NCBI GenBank assembly: GCA_965153355.1
Contig: OZ231127.1
Location: 50,964,001 to 51,028,000 of the forward strand
Reading direction: 5' to 3'
DNA: 64,000 bases
From: Flaccisagitta enflata
Lineage: Eukaryota > Chaetognatha > Sagittoidea > Aphragmophora
In this document: piece by piece, positions 10,880 through 22,371 of the stretch
How positions within the stretch are numbered: position 1 is the first letter of the stretch
Layout: every line of letters begins with the position of its first letter
Position numbers and translations under genes: made by a program
The notes under the pieces: generated by a model
Databases searched by the model: none
Seen by the model: the letters and a program-made list of their open reading frames with translations, nothing else
Told to the model about the DNA's origin: nothing

Positions 10880-11100
10880 TGATCCAAGACCTCAAGAAGC
10901 TGGCTGGGCTGATTTAAGGCGTTAGTGCTGATAAAGGGCTTGAAGCTTGGAGGCTTTAGAGAGCTGATATGAGGCCAGAGAGAGCTAGCTGATATGGGGC
11001 CTGAAAGAGCTGATTTGAGGCCTGAGAGGGCTGATTTGAGGCCTGGGAGGGCATTTCGAGGCCTTGCAGAGCTGGTTCAGGGCCTGAGAAGGCCAATTAT
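10880..11100 (+). repeat. Degenerate family B-type 21-bp repeat
   Basis: GCTGATTTGAGGCCTGAGAG-like units, about ten diverged copies. Related to the arrays at 17176, 22906 and 32540. Confidence 0.6.
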
Positions 11101-11637
11101 AAAGTCTGCGAGAATTTTTAGTCAAAGCTCCTCTCCCACTGAAAAGAGCATTCTAGCTTCATCAACAATTGCCCTGCCCACCAGAAAGAGGCCGCCAAAT
11201 TTGTGTTCGTGTTACTTCTTTACGGTTGTTTGAATCCGACGCCTATCTGAGTCAAATATTTCTGTTTTGATGCTGCGGTTTTCCCTGTTTTTTTTGTTTT
11301 TTTGTTTTTTTGCGTTATTGGTTGCGTGCACATGAATCTTAAGCCGCTGTTGGCCTGACCATCTGTCTGCTGGCCTCTACCCTTTTGCGTTTTGGCGTTG
11401 ACAGGCTGTTTTTCCATAACTGTCCCTGCCCAACTGCTAAACAAATTTTGTCAAAACCTCTGGCCCCTTGGCCACCTGCAATCAACTTGAGTAACTGTGT
11501 ATTTGGCCTGGTTTATAAAGCAACGCAAACTGAAAATTTCTTTTCAGGGTTATTCGTGCCCTGTAAGGGTGGAGGCACTGAAGCTGCGTCCATTTTTCAT
11601 CTTCGGCGTCCTGTTCCGGTAGGTGAAAATATATGTC
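11100..11637. other. No feature recognised
   Basis: Mixed-composition DNA; no supported exon. Confidence 0.4.
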
Positions 11638-11881
11638 TTTTTAGTCGCCTGCACGTGACTTAACACCTTGGTCCAATGGTCTGTCTGTCTGTCCGTCCTT
11701 CCATAACATTTTTAAATTTCTAACATTTTTTTAACATTTTTCAACATTTTCTGTCATGTCTGACATTTTGGGCATTGTTGGCATTTTTAATATTTAACAT
11801 TTTTGAACCTTTTCTAACATCTTTTAACATTTTGTTTGTCATTTCCAGAGGCACGCGACTGTTGCCCTCTTGGGCTTGTTT
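11638..11881 (-). mobile_element. Family A element, minus strand
   Basis: On the minus strand the 5' part reads AAACAAGCCCAAGAGGGCAA then CAGTCGCGTGCC, shared with the copy at 26488-26879. The core is built of ACATTTTTAA-like units, then a short (GACR)n tract and a decayed 3' hairpin (right arm AGGCGACT) with AAAAAG. Confidence 0.75.
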
Positions 11882-11939
11882 GACTAAGGGGCGATACTTT
11901 TCAATACCCTGATATAGGAGGTATTTAAACTTGCTTTGA

Positions 11940-12025
11940 TGGCAAGAATTTATTAGTCTGCGACGGAATATCATTCTGATGCCTTGTACATTGCTAGTTT
12001 GGCCGTTGCTAGGGAGCATACACAT
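11940..12025. repeat. Fragments of family E and of the foldback MITE
   Basis: CTGCGACGGAATATCATTCT matches the family E hairpin at 46688. TTTGGCCGTTGCTAGGGAGC matches the loop region of the foldback MITE at 33200. Confidence 0.5.
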
Positions 12026-12169
12026 TTATGAATGAATTACAGTGGACGAAACATCGTGTATATATCATAAAGATAGGTTTGATCCAACTAACTGGTAATG
12101 AACAAATATTGTAAACAACAATCAATTGTTAAAGTTACAGCTGGCTGTTACAAACATGCTATTATACTA

Positions 12170-12480
12170 CACAAATAAAAAAAAAAGCCGCACCCCTATG
12201 TAGGTGAATAGAAAAAAAATAGAAAAAATCATTTCAAATTTTTTTTGTTTAACTAATTTTTGAAGATTTTTGAATTTTCTTTTATTCTAGACCAATCTCA
12301 GGTCTGTATCTCAAACCGTTTAAAAGTAAAGAGCTTATCAAACTGAACCTCTACTTTGGAAAAATGCTCATTTTTCAATGGGATTGCAAAACTGAAAATG
12401 GCAATGTTTTCACTCTTTTTTTATGCCATTTCTGATCGAATAAAGCTAGAAATACCAGATGGGAGCCAAAAGAAAGTTCT
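12170..12480. repeat. MITE-like copy related to 27126-27498
   Basis: AAAAAAAAGCCGCAC at the left, then TTCTAGACCAATCTCAGGTC, CTCAAACCGTTTAAAAGT and GAAATACCAGATGGGAGCCA, all paralleled in the complete element at 27126 in opposite orientation. Confidence 0.5.
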
Positions 12481-12489
12481 GTTTCAGGG

Positions 12490-14620
12490 CTTTGAAATGG
12501 TTTAAGATTTTATTTAATTATTTTGAAATTCAATATGATAAATTTTCATTTAAAAGTGCTTTTTTTTTATTGATTCGCGTAGTAGGCGACAACTGGTTGC
12601 GTCAATTACAGACAGCTGCATTGCTTCAACTTCATAACATTATACTTATAGCTAACTGTGGGTTTTAACCGCTACTTATGATATTCATTTTGTTTATTAT
12701 CAGTAAGTTAAGACTGAAGCCAACTATTCTATATACAGGTATATAGGTATATTGTTTTGTCTATTGACTGTTCAGCGTTTGGAGGGAGGAGCCCTTTACA
12801 AAGGGGTCATTTCCTGCCTAATTGTTTTGATGAAGTAGCAAATATTTTTTCATTTCTAAATGAATAAAGATACAGGAACCAGCTTTGTCTCACATGATAG
12901 ATTTTTTAAAGATGCAAATTTTGAAGGGAAAAAAAAATGTTTTACTGCGATTGAAAAAAAGTTTTAATACTTTAAAGCTTTTTGTATATTTATGGCCAAG
13001 ATAGTAAGAAGTAGATAATCAAACGATTCTTCGACCGGCTGGGGAAGGAAATCAAAGGTGGGGGGAAAAAATCAAAAGCTACTTAACTTTAAATTCCCCT
13101 GATTTAGCACATACTGCTGTGACTACATAACTCAGAAGTCTAAAAGGGGCAAAGCTATAAAAATGTAGAGAAGGTTTAAAGAAAGAGCCAGCTGAGCGAA
13201 GGGCATCAGTCTCGGATGGCCTGGGGTAATACTACAACAAATGCTCATAATAAAGTGTGTAAAATTATCCGGATTTGCTCCATAGAAAGAAAGCTATACT
13301 TAAAAGTGACTGAGCGCTATGAAATTGAGCTAGACTACCCTAGTTAGTGATACTAGAAGCTAGAATTGATTGTAGATTTTCTCTAAATCTCTTGTCACTA
13401 TGGGAGTTTAATGATTTGAAGTAAAAGATTTTGATTGTGACAAGATTGTATTTCATGGGCAAAATGAGTTACAAAATCATACATTCTTACATTGGAAACT
13501 ACTCCATAGTGACTTTCTTAGCTTGACACACTATGCTGAGTGAGGTAACTGGAATCAACATCAATGGAGTTCACAAAAAGCAAATAAGTTGAGTGTAAAG
13601 GGCAAGAAAAACTAACAACAGAATTTCAGGATTTAATGAATATTTTTAAGTGTTTTTTTCCGAGTCAAATTAGCCTAGAAAATTTTATTTCTGAATTTTG
13701 GTTTTGAATGCTAAAAATCTACTCATGCTTTCAAAAATCATTTTTTCTACAGGGTTTTAAAAAAAGTCACTGCCAAGTCCGTAAATTTTGCACACCCTGT
13801 TATGTGATACATGCATTTGGGGTAGATGAGAAAATCTGTTTTTCTTAGTCTGTTTTGTGGAAAACAAGGAGTGGCGCGTGTATTAACCAGTCAGTGAGGG
13901 TTCACAAGGCTCTCTTCCATAAATTTCAGTTTGGGTATGGTGGAGAGATAATTCCACGTATCATACACACAGGTCTGTAAACAACTACAGGCCTGTATGT
14001 AAGGTGGCAAAGGAAATCAAAGGGGAAATTGAGATTAAAAGAAAATCTGGGAAAAAAATAATTTTTGACAGTACCATATCATAAGAACTAGTTAGTAAAA
14101 CGCAATTTAACACTGTTTAGACCTTAACTACCCTGTTTTATTGTTTTAATTATGGGGAAGAAAACCATAGATTTTAAAACTTAATGCATTGCGTCACGTG
14201 GAAGAAAATCAAAGGCAGGGGGGGAATCAAAAGCGACTCAATCATATACACCCCTGAACAACAATGTATGGTCAATTACGTCTGCATGCAAACACACCCC
14301 AGAATAGGTTTGGATGCTGTGAATATAAGTCGTGAACCCGATAAAATGGTTTGTCCGTCAGTCTGAGGGTCCGCCATGCACAAGTTAAGAAGTGTGATAA
14401 CGCGCACTAAAGAGGCGCAGTTGCTTTGTGTGCATGTGAAGGCTGGAGAGGGTTAAGCGCCCCTGCCTACTCCTCCGCGGCGAAAGTGGCGAAAAACTAG
14501 TTGAGTATGTGGGTGCAAGTTATTGTAACATGCAGGCCTGGTCAGAGGGGGTAGTCATCCCCATCTAAGATGGGGGGCCTGGGATCTAGGGGGGCCTGGG
14601 AGGGGCCCTGAGATAAATGA
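12490..14620. other. No gene seen; two dispersed-repeat fragments
   Basis: AT-rich DNA. GGGAAGGAAATCAAAGGTGG (about 13041) and GTGGAAGAAAATCAAAGGCA (about 14199) belong to a dispersed repeat also present near 18576 and 43365. No exon could be supported. Confidence 0.4.
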
Positions 14621-14624
14621 AAAC

Positions 14625-14780
14625 AAGAAAAGAAAAAAGAAAGGTGAAAAAAAAAAGATAAAAGAAAAAAATAAAAAAAATAAAAAAAAGATTTTTAAAA
14701 AAAAATGAAAAAAGTTATAAAAAGAAAAGAAATAAAAAAGAAGAAAAAAAAAGAAGATAATTTAAAGTAAATATAAATAA
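14625..14780. repeat. A-rich low-complexity tract
   Basis: Almost pure A with scattered G and T. Confidence 0.8.
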
Positions 14781-16350
14781 GGTTCAGTTTATGTTGATAG
14801 TCTAATTTATATGTTATTTTTTCCTAAGAGTAGTACTTAGGCATTTTTTTTTGGTCTTTTTATTTGTGTAAAACACAAATACCAGGTTGCATGTTCTGAA
14901 GGAGGAAATTTTTGCACAGAAGCAAATTACAAGATTGTAAATTGATGATACAAAATTAAAGACATTGAAAATGGGGGCAGGTGGAGGGGGGCTCGCCCAT
15001 GGGGGCCAGTGGGGGGGCCCCACCATTTCTTTGGCTGGGCCTGGTGACGTGTTATGGTCATAAATGTACGACAAGGGATGTCCGGGATGTCCTAAATTGC
15101 AGGTCTTAGATCAGGGCCAGTTGTAAATTTAAGGAATGGGAAAAAAATTCTTTAGAAAGGATGAATTTGCAATAGAAAATGCCTTGTTCCATTACCCATC
15201 GCAATACAAGCCAAAAACAGGACAAAAGTCGTGTAAGGTTGAGTAGGGGCAGTACTACAGTGCTTAAAAACTACAGTACAACACTATTTCACACTTACAA
15301 TGAACTCATGAAAAAGACAAAAACAATGGCAATTCATAAATGTGATAGATGGACTGATGGTCCAAGCGATTGATATGAATATACCGGTGGGTGTGCCGAC
15401 AAGAAATGCATTAAAATAGAGACAAAAAAGTGAAAGTGTTACTGCTTTTTATATTTTTACACTTTACAAAGAATAAAATTTGCTGAGCATTGGTCTTCAA
15501 TCTTTCAGGGGACGTCCTCAATCATTTTTCTGTCCTACATCCATGGTTATGTGTTAGTGCAGTATGGACGTTTGTGCAAAATGGATGAACAGTGACTTCT
15601 CAAGGAAAGGAAAAGATGCCCGACGACTACCCTTGAAACCATGAGCTTCTTTTTTATCGCATCGAGAGGCTTCACTTTGCCCTCCCTCTGATACCCCCTT
15701 TTTTTTCAAGCATCACTACTGTATGAATTTCTGAGTACAAACTAAGAGGTTACTAACCTGGGCGATATAGCATTTTTATCTGAAAAATTCATCTGATTTT
15801 TGAAAGTAATGGGCCAATGCAATACAATTTAAAAACATCCCTTTGGGCCTGCTGCCCAAAACAGGACCAGCTGACCGACCAAATGGGGTGTTGAGTCGCG
15901 TAGCTAAACTATTCACTCCCCCTGCTCCGCTGGTTAGCATAAGGCAGAACAGCCACTTTTTTTATTCACCATCTTTTAGTTAGACGAGTATAAGCCTTAC
16001 TTTGATTTTCTGGTTTGATCTTTGAAGATCCAATAATACTTGATATGTCCACTAATCCTGTAGCATTTTTCCCCCATATGAAATGATTTTTGAAATTTTA
16101 TCCTCATTCAAGTTTTTGTTCCCATGAAGAAAGTATATCCGTTCAATACACAGTAATCATCCTAGGAATCAGGTCTTTGCAATTGAAATGTGTGGCTATT
16201 TTGCATCTGCCCTGAAATGAAAAATCGGCGATTTGCCATGGCTCGCAATTACCGTAGTGCTTGGTGGTCGCTCATCCGATCCTCCCTAAAAAAATCTAGG
16301 CTGACTAGGATAGCAGCTGGACTGCGACGGCGCCCTGCTTCTCATGCTGC
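14781..16350. other. No feature recognised
   Basis: Contains one degenerate family A end near 15885 (GGTGTTGAGTCGCGTAGC) and otherwise no supported feature. Confidence 0.4.
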
Positions 16351-16354
16351 AGAA

Positions 16355-16430
16355 AATTTCGGCAGCTGCGTGGGTTCTTCAGCCTCCCGATAGGAGGTGG
16401 CTAGGCTTCGAACCTTCCACCGGACCACGT
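16355..16430 (+). repeat. Possible tRNA-derived SINE head
   Basis: GCCTCCCGATAGGAGGT (about 16381-16398) has the look of a tRNA anticodon arm, with a CCTCC/GGAGG stem. GGCTTCGAACC follows in the place of a Pol III B box, and GGCAGCTGCGTGGG lies where an A box would be. The cloverleaf is not complete and no poly(A) tail or second copy was found, so this is a weak call. Confidence 0.25.
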
Positions 16431-16821
16431 TGTTGAAATGAAGACAAAATGGTGGTAGCTTGCTTTTGAAAAGAGAAACGATTTTACCCAACAATAGTGA
16501 GCACTTAGAGCAACGTTATGGGGCCAGCCCACAACACCAACTAGCATAAGCGGCGATCGCTGTAAAAATATTAAATGTGAGTATATTTTTCTTTTTCCCC
16601 CTTTGCTCTTTTATTTTCCTTTGTCACTCTCTTCCTCTCAAGGGTGTATGTAATTAAGTTATCTTCCCCCCCCCCACCTTGGCTGGGTTTGGAGATGGGG
16701 AAGTGAAAAGGAGGAAAAAAAATTCAAGGAAAATATTACTTTTTGCAGTACCAAATGATTTAAACCAATCATTAAAACTGATTGGTACAACACAAATTGA
16801 TATTATTTGAAGCTACAATAT

Positions 16822-16864
16822 ACCAGTAAAGGCGGCTCTCGCCGACCGGAAAAAAATCGTAAAA
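16822..16864 (+). repeat. Family C hairpin motif (copy 1)
   Basis: TACCAGTAAAGGCGGC, a TCGCC hairpin partner, then GGAAAAAAATCGTAA. Shared with 42656-42697 and 63363-63405. Here and at 63363 it precedes CT/GA microsatellite DNA. Confidence 0.55.
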
Positions 16865-16932
16865 TTGCTTTTGTTTTTTTTTATTTTTTTCTTTCTCCTT
16901 TCATTCACAAGCCTGTGTGTATGTGTGTGTGT

Positions 16933-17093
16933 CTCTCTCTCTCTCTCTCTCACCCTCTCTGTCTCCGTCCTTTGCTCCCTCCTTCTCTCCCTCCCTCTCT
17001 CCTCCCCCTATTCCTTCTCTCTCTCCCTCCCTCTCTCTCTCCCTTTCCTTCTCCCTCTCTCTCCCCCTCCCTCTCCCCCTCCCTCTCCCTCCT
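16933..17093. repeat. CT/CCCT-rich low-complexity tract
   Basis: Imperfect TC, CCCT and CCTC repeats. Confidence 0.85.
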
Positions 17094-17095
17094 TT

Positions 17096-17815
17096 TTGGG
17101 CAGCGGCCCCGAAGGGGACGAAGTCCTGTAGAACACAGGGGGACTTCGTTCGTTCGTTAGTTAGTTCGTCCCCCCCTTATCAGGCCCCTCAGGCCTAAAA
17201 TCTGGCCTCTCAGGCCTCAAATCCAGCCTCTCAGGCCACAAATCCAGCCTCTCAGGCCTCTTATCCAGCCTCTCAGGCCTCAAATCCAGCCTCTCAGGCC
17301 TCAAATCCAGCCTCTCTGGCCTCAAATCTAGCCTCTCAGGCCTCAAATCCAGCCTCTCAGGCCTCAAATCCGGCCCCGCAGGCCTCAAATCCGGCCTTGC
17401 AGGCCTCAAATTCAGCCTCTCAGGCCTCAAATCCGGCCTCTCAGGCCTCAAATCCAACCTCTCAGGCCTCAAACCTGGCCTTTTGGACCTCAAATTAGGC
17501 CTTGCAGGCGTCAAATCGAAATTCCCATGCCTCAAACCTGTCCTCTCATGCCTCAAATTAGGTCTTAAGTTAGTCCTCTCAAGCTTCCAATTGGCATTCT
17601 CAGGCCTTATTACAGTTTTCTTAGACCTCAATTTAAGCTCGTGAAGGCCTTCAGTCAACCCTCTGTGTAGCATATCATCCACGAAAGGCAGGACGAACGA
17701 AAGTCCTCCTGTGTTCTACAGGACTTCGTCCCCTTCGGGGCCGCTGCCCTGCTTCCCCTCACTCCAACTCACAATCATTCAAAGCAGGGCAAAGGGTATC
17801 GCTGACCATGTATTG
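17096..17815 (+). mobile_element. Family B element with long terminal inverted repeats
   Basis: The left end GGGCAGCGGCCCCGAAGGGG continues with ACGAAGTCCTGTAGAACACA. The right end (about 17701-17752) is its complement: TGTGTTCTACAGGACTTCGT then CCCCTTCGGGGCCGCTGCCC. The ends flank a 21-bp array (17176-17650) built on CTCAGGCCTCAAATCCAGCC. GCCCTGC and GCAGGGC about 45 nt apart and CGCTGACCAT follow on the right. The minus-strand frame DLRPERL repeated is an artefact of the 21-bp unit. Confidence 0.75.
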
Positions 17816-17825
17816 CCCTAGGGCG

Positions 17826-18180
17826 ACCTGTTCCCTCTCTCTCTCCCTCTCTTTCCCTCCCTCTCTCTTTCCTTCCCTTTCCCTTCCCCCACCCCCTCTC
17901 CCTTCCTCTCCCTTCCTCTCACTACTCCTCTCCCCCCTCCCTCTCTCTCCTCTCTCCTCTATAATTTGGTACTGCCAAAAGTTTTATTTCCCTAAATTTT
18001 ATTTTTTTCTCATTTTTCCCCCTCAAATTTCCTTCCCCACCTCCAAACCCTTTGATTATTTCCCCCCTCCCCCACCGGGGGGGAATGTAGAACTATATAC
18101 AGGCCTGGAAAAAACCTGTCCCTCCTTCCCTCCCTCTCCTTCCCTCTCTCTCCCTCCCTCCCTCCCTCTGCCCTCTGCTG
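17826..18180. repeat. CT-rich low-complexity DNA
   Basis: CCCT/CT tracts at about 17826-17960 and 18117-18175 around a short AT-rich, C-rich stretch. Confidence 0.75.
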
Positions 18181-18909
18181 AACTCATTTTCGTTGTTACT
18201 TAGGGCCCAAAATTGAGTTTGATGAAAATAAAGATCTTTGAGAAAATTATGGAAAATGTGAAAAAATAAAAAAAGATTAAAGTATTCATCGCGCCTAAAG
18301 TATTGGTCCAACAGTGCCCTGATTTTTTTCCAGAAGGAGTAAAAAGGTGCCCTCTTTCACCCTGTACCAATTTCAACCCCAGCCCCGGGCGAGCCTAGTC
18401 CTGCTCCAACTTCCCCTAATTGTCCCAAGCATAAAAGGTAAAAAATAATTCCTTACCCAGGACTCAAAAAATTGAAAAACGTTTTTCGATTTTTTTTCCC
18501 AACTATTTGCAATGCTTGTTAATGCTACAATGATTGTAATGCCTTTTTTTGGAAGAAAAGCATAGATTGTATTGCGACGTGGGGAAGAAAAGCAAAGGCA
18601 GGGGAAGGGGAGATAAATCAAGAGCAACTCAATTTTATACATCCTAGCTTCTTTATGAACCCCATTTCTCCCTCCTTTCCTTATTCTCTCTTCCCCCTTT
18701 TGCTCCCTCCTTCTCCCCACAAAGCATTTCTGATCGCTGAGTTTTTGGGTAACGATAAAATCGCTTAACTGGTAGAACAACGACAGAAAGAAAGGGAGAG
18801 AGAGACATGCACACTGAGAGACAGAGAAAATCAGACTAAGAATCAGTCAATCAGAAACGGGGACATAGGTCGAGGTGCAAACGAAGACCAAATTAGAGGA
18901 GTCAAAACA
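18181..18909. other. No gene; dispersed-repeat fragments
   Basis: The segment at 18220-18310 resembles 63870-63950. TGGGGAAGAAAAGCAAAGGC near 18580 belongs to the repeat also at 13041 and 14199. Confidence 0.4.
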
Positions 18910-19128
18910 TTTTTGTCCCTGACGAAAAGTTTTCGTCGGTGACTATGAGGTGGACCTGATCGTGTAGTCTGTTTGTTGTTGTTTGTTTGTTGTTTAAAAC
19001 CTTCTCATATCTTTAGAACCAGACTTCAGAATTTTATGAAACTTTACCAGTGTTATTTATATGTCAATGGGAGCTTGCTTACCAATTTTCAGAAAAATTC
19101 ATTAACTTTTACTACCCTTTGCCTATTA
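18910..19128 (-). mobile_element. Truncated family D element
   Basis: T5 followed by an imperfect hairpin (GTCCCTGACGAAAA with TTTTCGTCGGTGAC), then CTATGAGGTGGACCTGATCG and TGTAGTCTG. It is about 220 bp and is followed at once by a second, longer copy with the same end. Confidence 0.6.
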
Positions 19129-19878
19129 TTTTTGTCCCCGACGAACAATTTCCGTCGGTGGACTATAAGGTGGACCTGATCGTGTAGTCTGTCTGTCTGT
19201 GTCTGTCTGTGTCTGTGCAAAACCTTCTCATATCTTTGGATCCAGACTTCAGAAGTTCATGAAACTTTACCAGTGTTATTATTATGTCAATGGGAGCTTG
19301 TGTACCAATTATCAGAAAAATTCACAAACTTTTACTACCCTTTGCCTATTATTTTTGTAGTAATATTTAGCTGGGACTTAGGTGGTTTACATAGGTAGAG
19401 GGTAGTAAAAGTATGTGAATTTTTTTCTAATTTGGTATACAAGTAGAGGATAGTAAATAAACCACCCCTGCAAAATTCGAATTAAATCTGAAGCCTGGTT
19501 TATAAGATATTAGCTTATTTATGTAGTAATATATAACTAGGACTTAGGCAGTTTACATAGGCAAAGGGTAGAAAAAGTTTATGAATTTTTTTTTAATTTG
19601 GTATACAAGTAGAGGATAGTAAATAAACAACCCCTGCAAAATTCGAATTAAATCTGAAGCCTGGTTTATGAGATATTAGCTTATTTTTGTAGTAATATGT
19701 TATTAGGACTTAAGCAGTTATCATAGGCAAAGGGTAGTAAAAGTTTATGAATTTTCTTAAAACTTAGTAAACAGGTAAATAATGTCAATTAAACAGCTCC
19801 TGCAAAATTCGATTTAAATCTGAAGTCTGGTTTATGAGATATAAACTTATTTATGTAGTAATATATTACTGTTGTGGG

Positions 19879-19880
<2 letters not shown>

Positions 19881-19927
<47 letters not shown>

Positions 19928-19964
19928 GCACGCACGCACGCGCGCGCGCACACACACACACACA
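19881..19964. repeat. (CA)n/(CACG)n microsatellite
   Basis: Pure CA to about 19922, then CACG and CG units, then CA again. Confidence 0.95.
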
Positions 19965-20032
19965 AAAAGGTTTGCCGTCAAGGACTCCAAGGACCAAGGT
20001 TTGCCTTCTTGGACTTCAGTGTTTAATGTTCA

Positions 20033-20290
20033 AGGTATGCCGTCATAGACTTTAAGGTATGCCGTCATGGACTTTAAGGTATGCCGTCATGGACTTTAAG
20101 GTATGCCGTCATGGACTTTAAGGTATGCCGTCATGGACTTTAAGGTATGCCGTCATGGACTTTAAGGTATGCCGTCATGGACTTTAAGGTATGCCGTCAT
20201 GGACTTTAAGGTATGCCGTCATGGACTCTAAGGTATGCCGTCATGGACTTTAAGGTATGCCGTCATGGACTGTAAGGTATGCATGCCATC
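20033..20290 (+). repeat. 22-bp minisatellite
   Basis: About eleven units of AAGGTATGCCGTCATGGACT plus TT, nearly identical. Confidence 0.9.
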
Positions 20291-20548
20291 ATGGACATCA
20301 ATTATTTTTTCAAAAAAAATTTTTTCAAAAAAAAATTTTTTTTTTTTTTTTGAATTTTTTTTTTTTTTTTTGAAATTTTTTTTTTTGAAATTTTTTTTTT
20401 TTTTGAGAAAAAATTTTTTCTTTGAAATTTTTTTTTTTTTGAAATTTTTTTTTTTTTGTAGTGTATCTTCTCGAGTCGCGTTTACGCGAAGAGAAAGCTT
20501 CAAAAATTACAGTCCCCAGTCAGGGACTGTAATTTTGAAGCTTTTTGT

Positions 20549-21716
20549 AGTAATATTTTACTGGACTTAGGCAATTTACATAGGTAGAGGGTAGTAAACC
20601 TATGTGAATTTTTTAAAAATTTGGTATACAAGTAAAGGGTACTAAATAAACAACCCCTGCAACTTCGAATTAAATCTGAAGTCTGGTTTATGAGATATTA
20701 GCTTATTTATGTAGTAATATGTTACTATGACTTAGGCAGTTTACATAGGCAAAGGGTAGCAAAGTTATGTGAATTCTTTTTTAATTTGGTATACAAGTAA
20801 AGGATATTGATTGAACTGCCCCTGCAAAGTTTGAATAAAATCTGAAGTCTGGTTTATAAGATATTAGCTTATTAATATAGTAATATGTTACTAGGACTTA
20901 GGCGATTTATATAGAGGATTGGAGTTGATGAATTCTTTTACTTGCTCATTTATTTTATTCTGATTTTTCTTTAGGTTTGCCATCATGGATTTCAAGATTC
21001 ATCTTCAACTACTGTCATCATCTTCAACTACTGTCATCATCTTCAACTACTGTCATCATCTTCAACTACTGTCATCATCTTCAACTACTGTCATCATCTT
21101 CAACTACTGTCATCATCTTCAACTACTGTCATCATCTTCAACTACTGTCATCATCTTCAACTACTGTCATCATCTTCAACTACTGTCATCATCTTCAACT
21201 ACTGTCATCATCTTCAACTACTGTCATCATCTTCAACTACTGTCATCATCCTTGACTACTGTCATCATCTTTGACTACTGTCATCATCTTTGACTACTAA
21301 ATTTTTTTAAAAAAAATTTTGAAAAAAAATTTTGAAATTTTTTTTTGAAATTTTTTTGAAAATTTTTTGAAAATTTTTTGAAAATTTTTTTTTCTGAATT
21401 TTTCTTTTTTTTTTGAAAAAAATTTAGAAATTCTTTAAGTTTTTTTTGATTTATTTTTTTTTTTTTGAAATTTTTTTAAAGATTTTTTTTGAATATTTTT
21501 TTCTTAGAATTTTATTATCATTATCATTCATTGTTGTCATCATCATCATCTACTATTGTTATCATTATCAAGTTTTGTTATCATTAAAACAACACTGAAT
21601 ATTTTTTTTCTTGAAATTGCTGTCTTGTTGTGTATCTCATCGAGTTGCGTTTAGGCAACGAGAAAGCTTCAAAAATTACAGTGCCCAGTCGGGGACTGTA
21701 ATTTTGAAGCTTTTTT
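20549..21716 (-). mobile_element. Family D element (copy D3)
   Basis: It carries the same TAGTAATAT body units as D2, then a different private array (19-bp, 20995-21297), A/T homopolymers, and the double hairpin at 21630-21716. The first hairpin reads GTTGCGTTTAGGCAAC with one mismatch. Confidence 0.55.
20995..21297 (+). repeat. 19-bp minisatellite
   Basis: About 16 units of TTCAACTACTGTCATCATC. The last three read TTGACTACTGTCATCATC-like. Because the period is 19, a 19-residue frame repeat appears in every frame. Confidence 0.95.
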
Positions 21717-22371
21717 TCAATATTTTAGATTCTACTAATTTAATCTTTTTATCAAAAAATATAATTGTTATGTTATATTGTTTTCAGTTTTACATAGAAA
21801 ATCATTTGTAGATTAAAAAAAAGAGTGCTGAGTGAGTGAAAAGGGGAGAAAAAAGAAGGAAATCTAAAGAAAATTTAATTTCGCAACTTGACTTGTCTTA
21901 AGGAAAATTCTAACTCTTTCTAAATGCAAAATTTTGTATTTTCAAAAACATGGCCTCATTCTAAAAACATATAAGATAAGGGCCATGTTCTTAGAAATGC
22001 AAAATTGTTCAATTTGTCTTAGAATTTTCCCTTTGCAGGTTTTGAATTTTTGCACTACTATTTTTAAGGAATCTATTATTTCCAATGATTCTTTCTTCTC
22101 TTTGTCATTAAAACAAAGCAATGCTTTTATCATACTAGGGTTTCTTTTACTGATAGAATATAATCAAATTATAAAATTAAAAGTTTCATTTAAAAAATCA
22201 CACAATAGTAATAAATACACTTATGAGAAGAGACTGAAACTGAAAATTTATCTTCATTTGCACCTCGACATATAGAGAGACAGAGGACACAGACATACCA
22301 AGAGACAGGCAGACATAGTGATACAAAGAAACAGAGAAACACACTTTTAAGAAATTTAAAAGAAAAAAAAT
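21717..22371. other. No feature recognised
   Basis: AT-rich; no supported exon. Confidence 0.45.

Larger units (their letters stand above)
19129..20548 (-). mobile_element. Family D element (copy D2)
   Basis: The 3' end on the minus strand (left here) is T5 plus a hairpin with CCGACG and CGTCGG arms, TATAAGGTGGACCTGATCGT and a (GTCT)n tract. The body holds 150-bp units beginning TAGTAATAT, a (CA)n tract (19881-19964), eleven 22-bp units (20033-20290) with GGTATGCCGTCATGGACTTT, and A/T homopolymers. The far end is the double hairpin at 20467-20548. GTCCCCGAC at one end complements GTCNGGGAC at the other. Confidence 0.6.

Noticed and set aside
11741-12025. Minus-strand 94-codon frame
   Set aside because: Covers an ACATTTTTAA-like core and mobile fragments; no protein signature.
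17161-17682. Minus-strand DLRPERL repeat protein
   Set aside because: Same 21-bp minisatellite effect inside family B.
20977-21293. Possible repeat protein (LSSSSTTVIIFNYCHH)
   Set aside because: A 19-bp satellite; the 19-residue periodicity appears in every frame.
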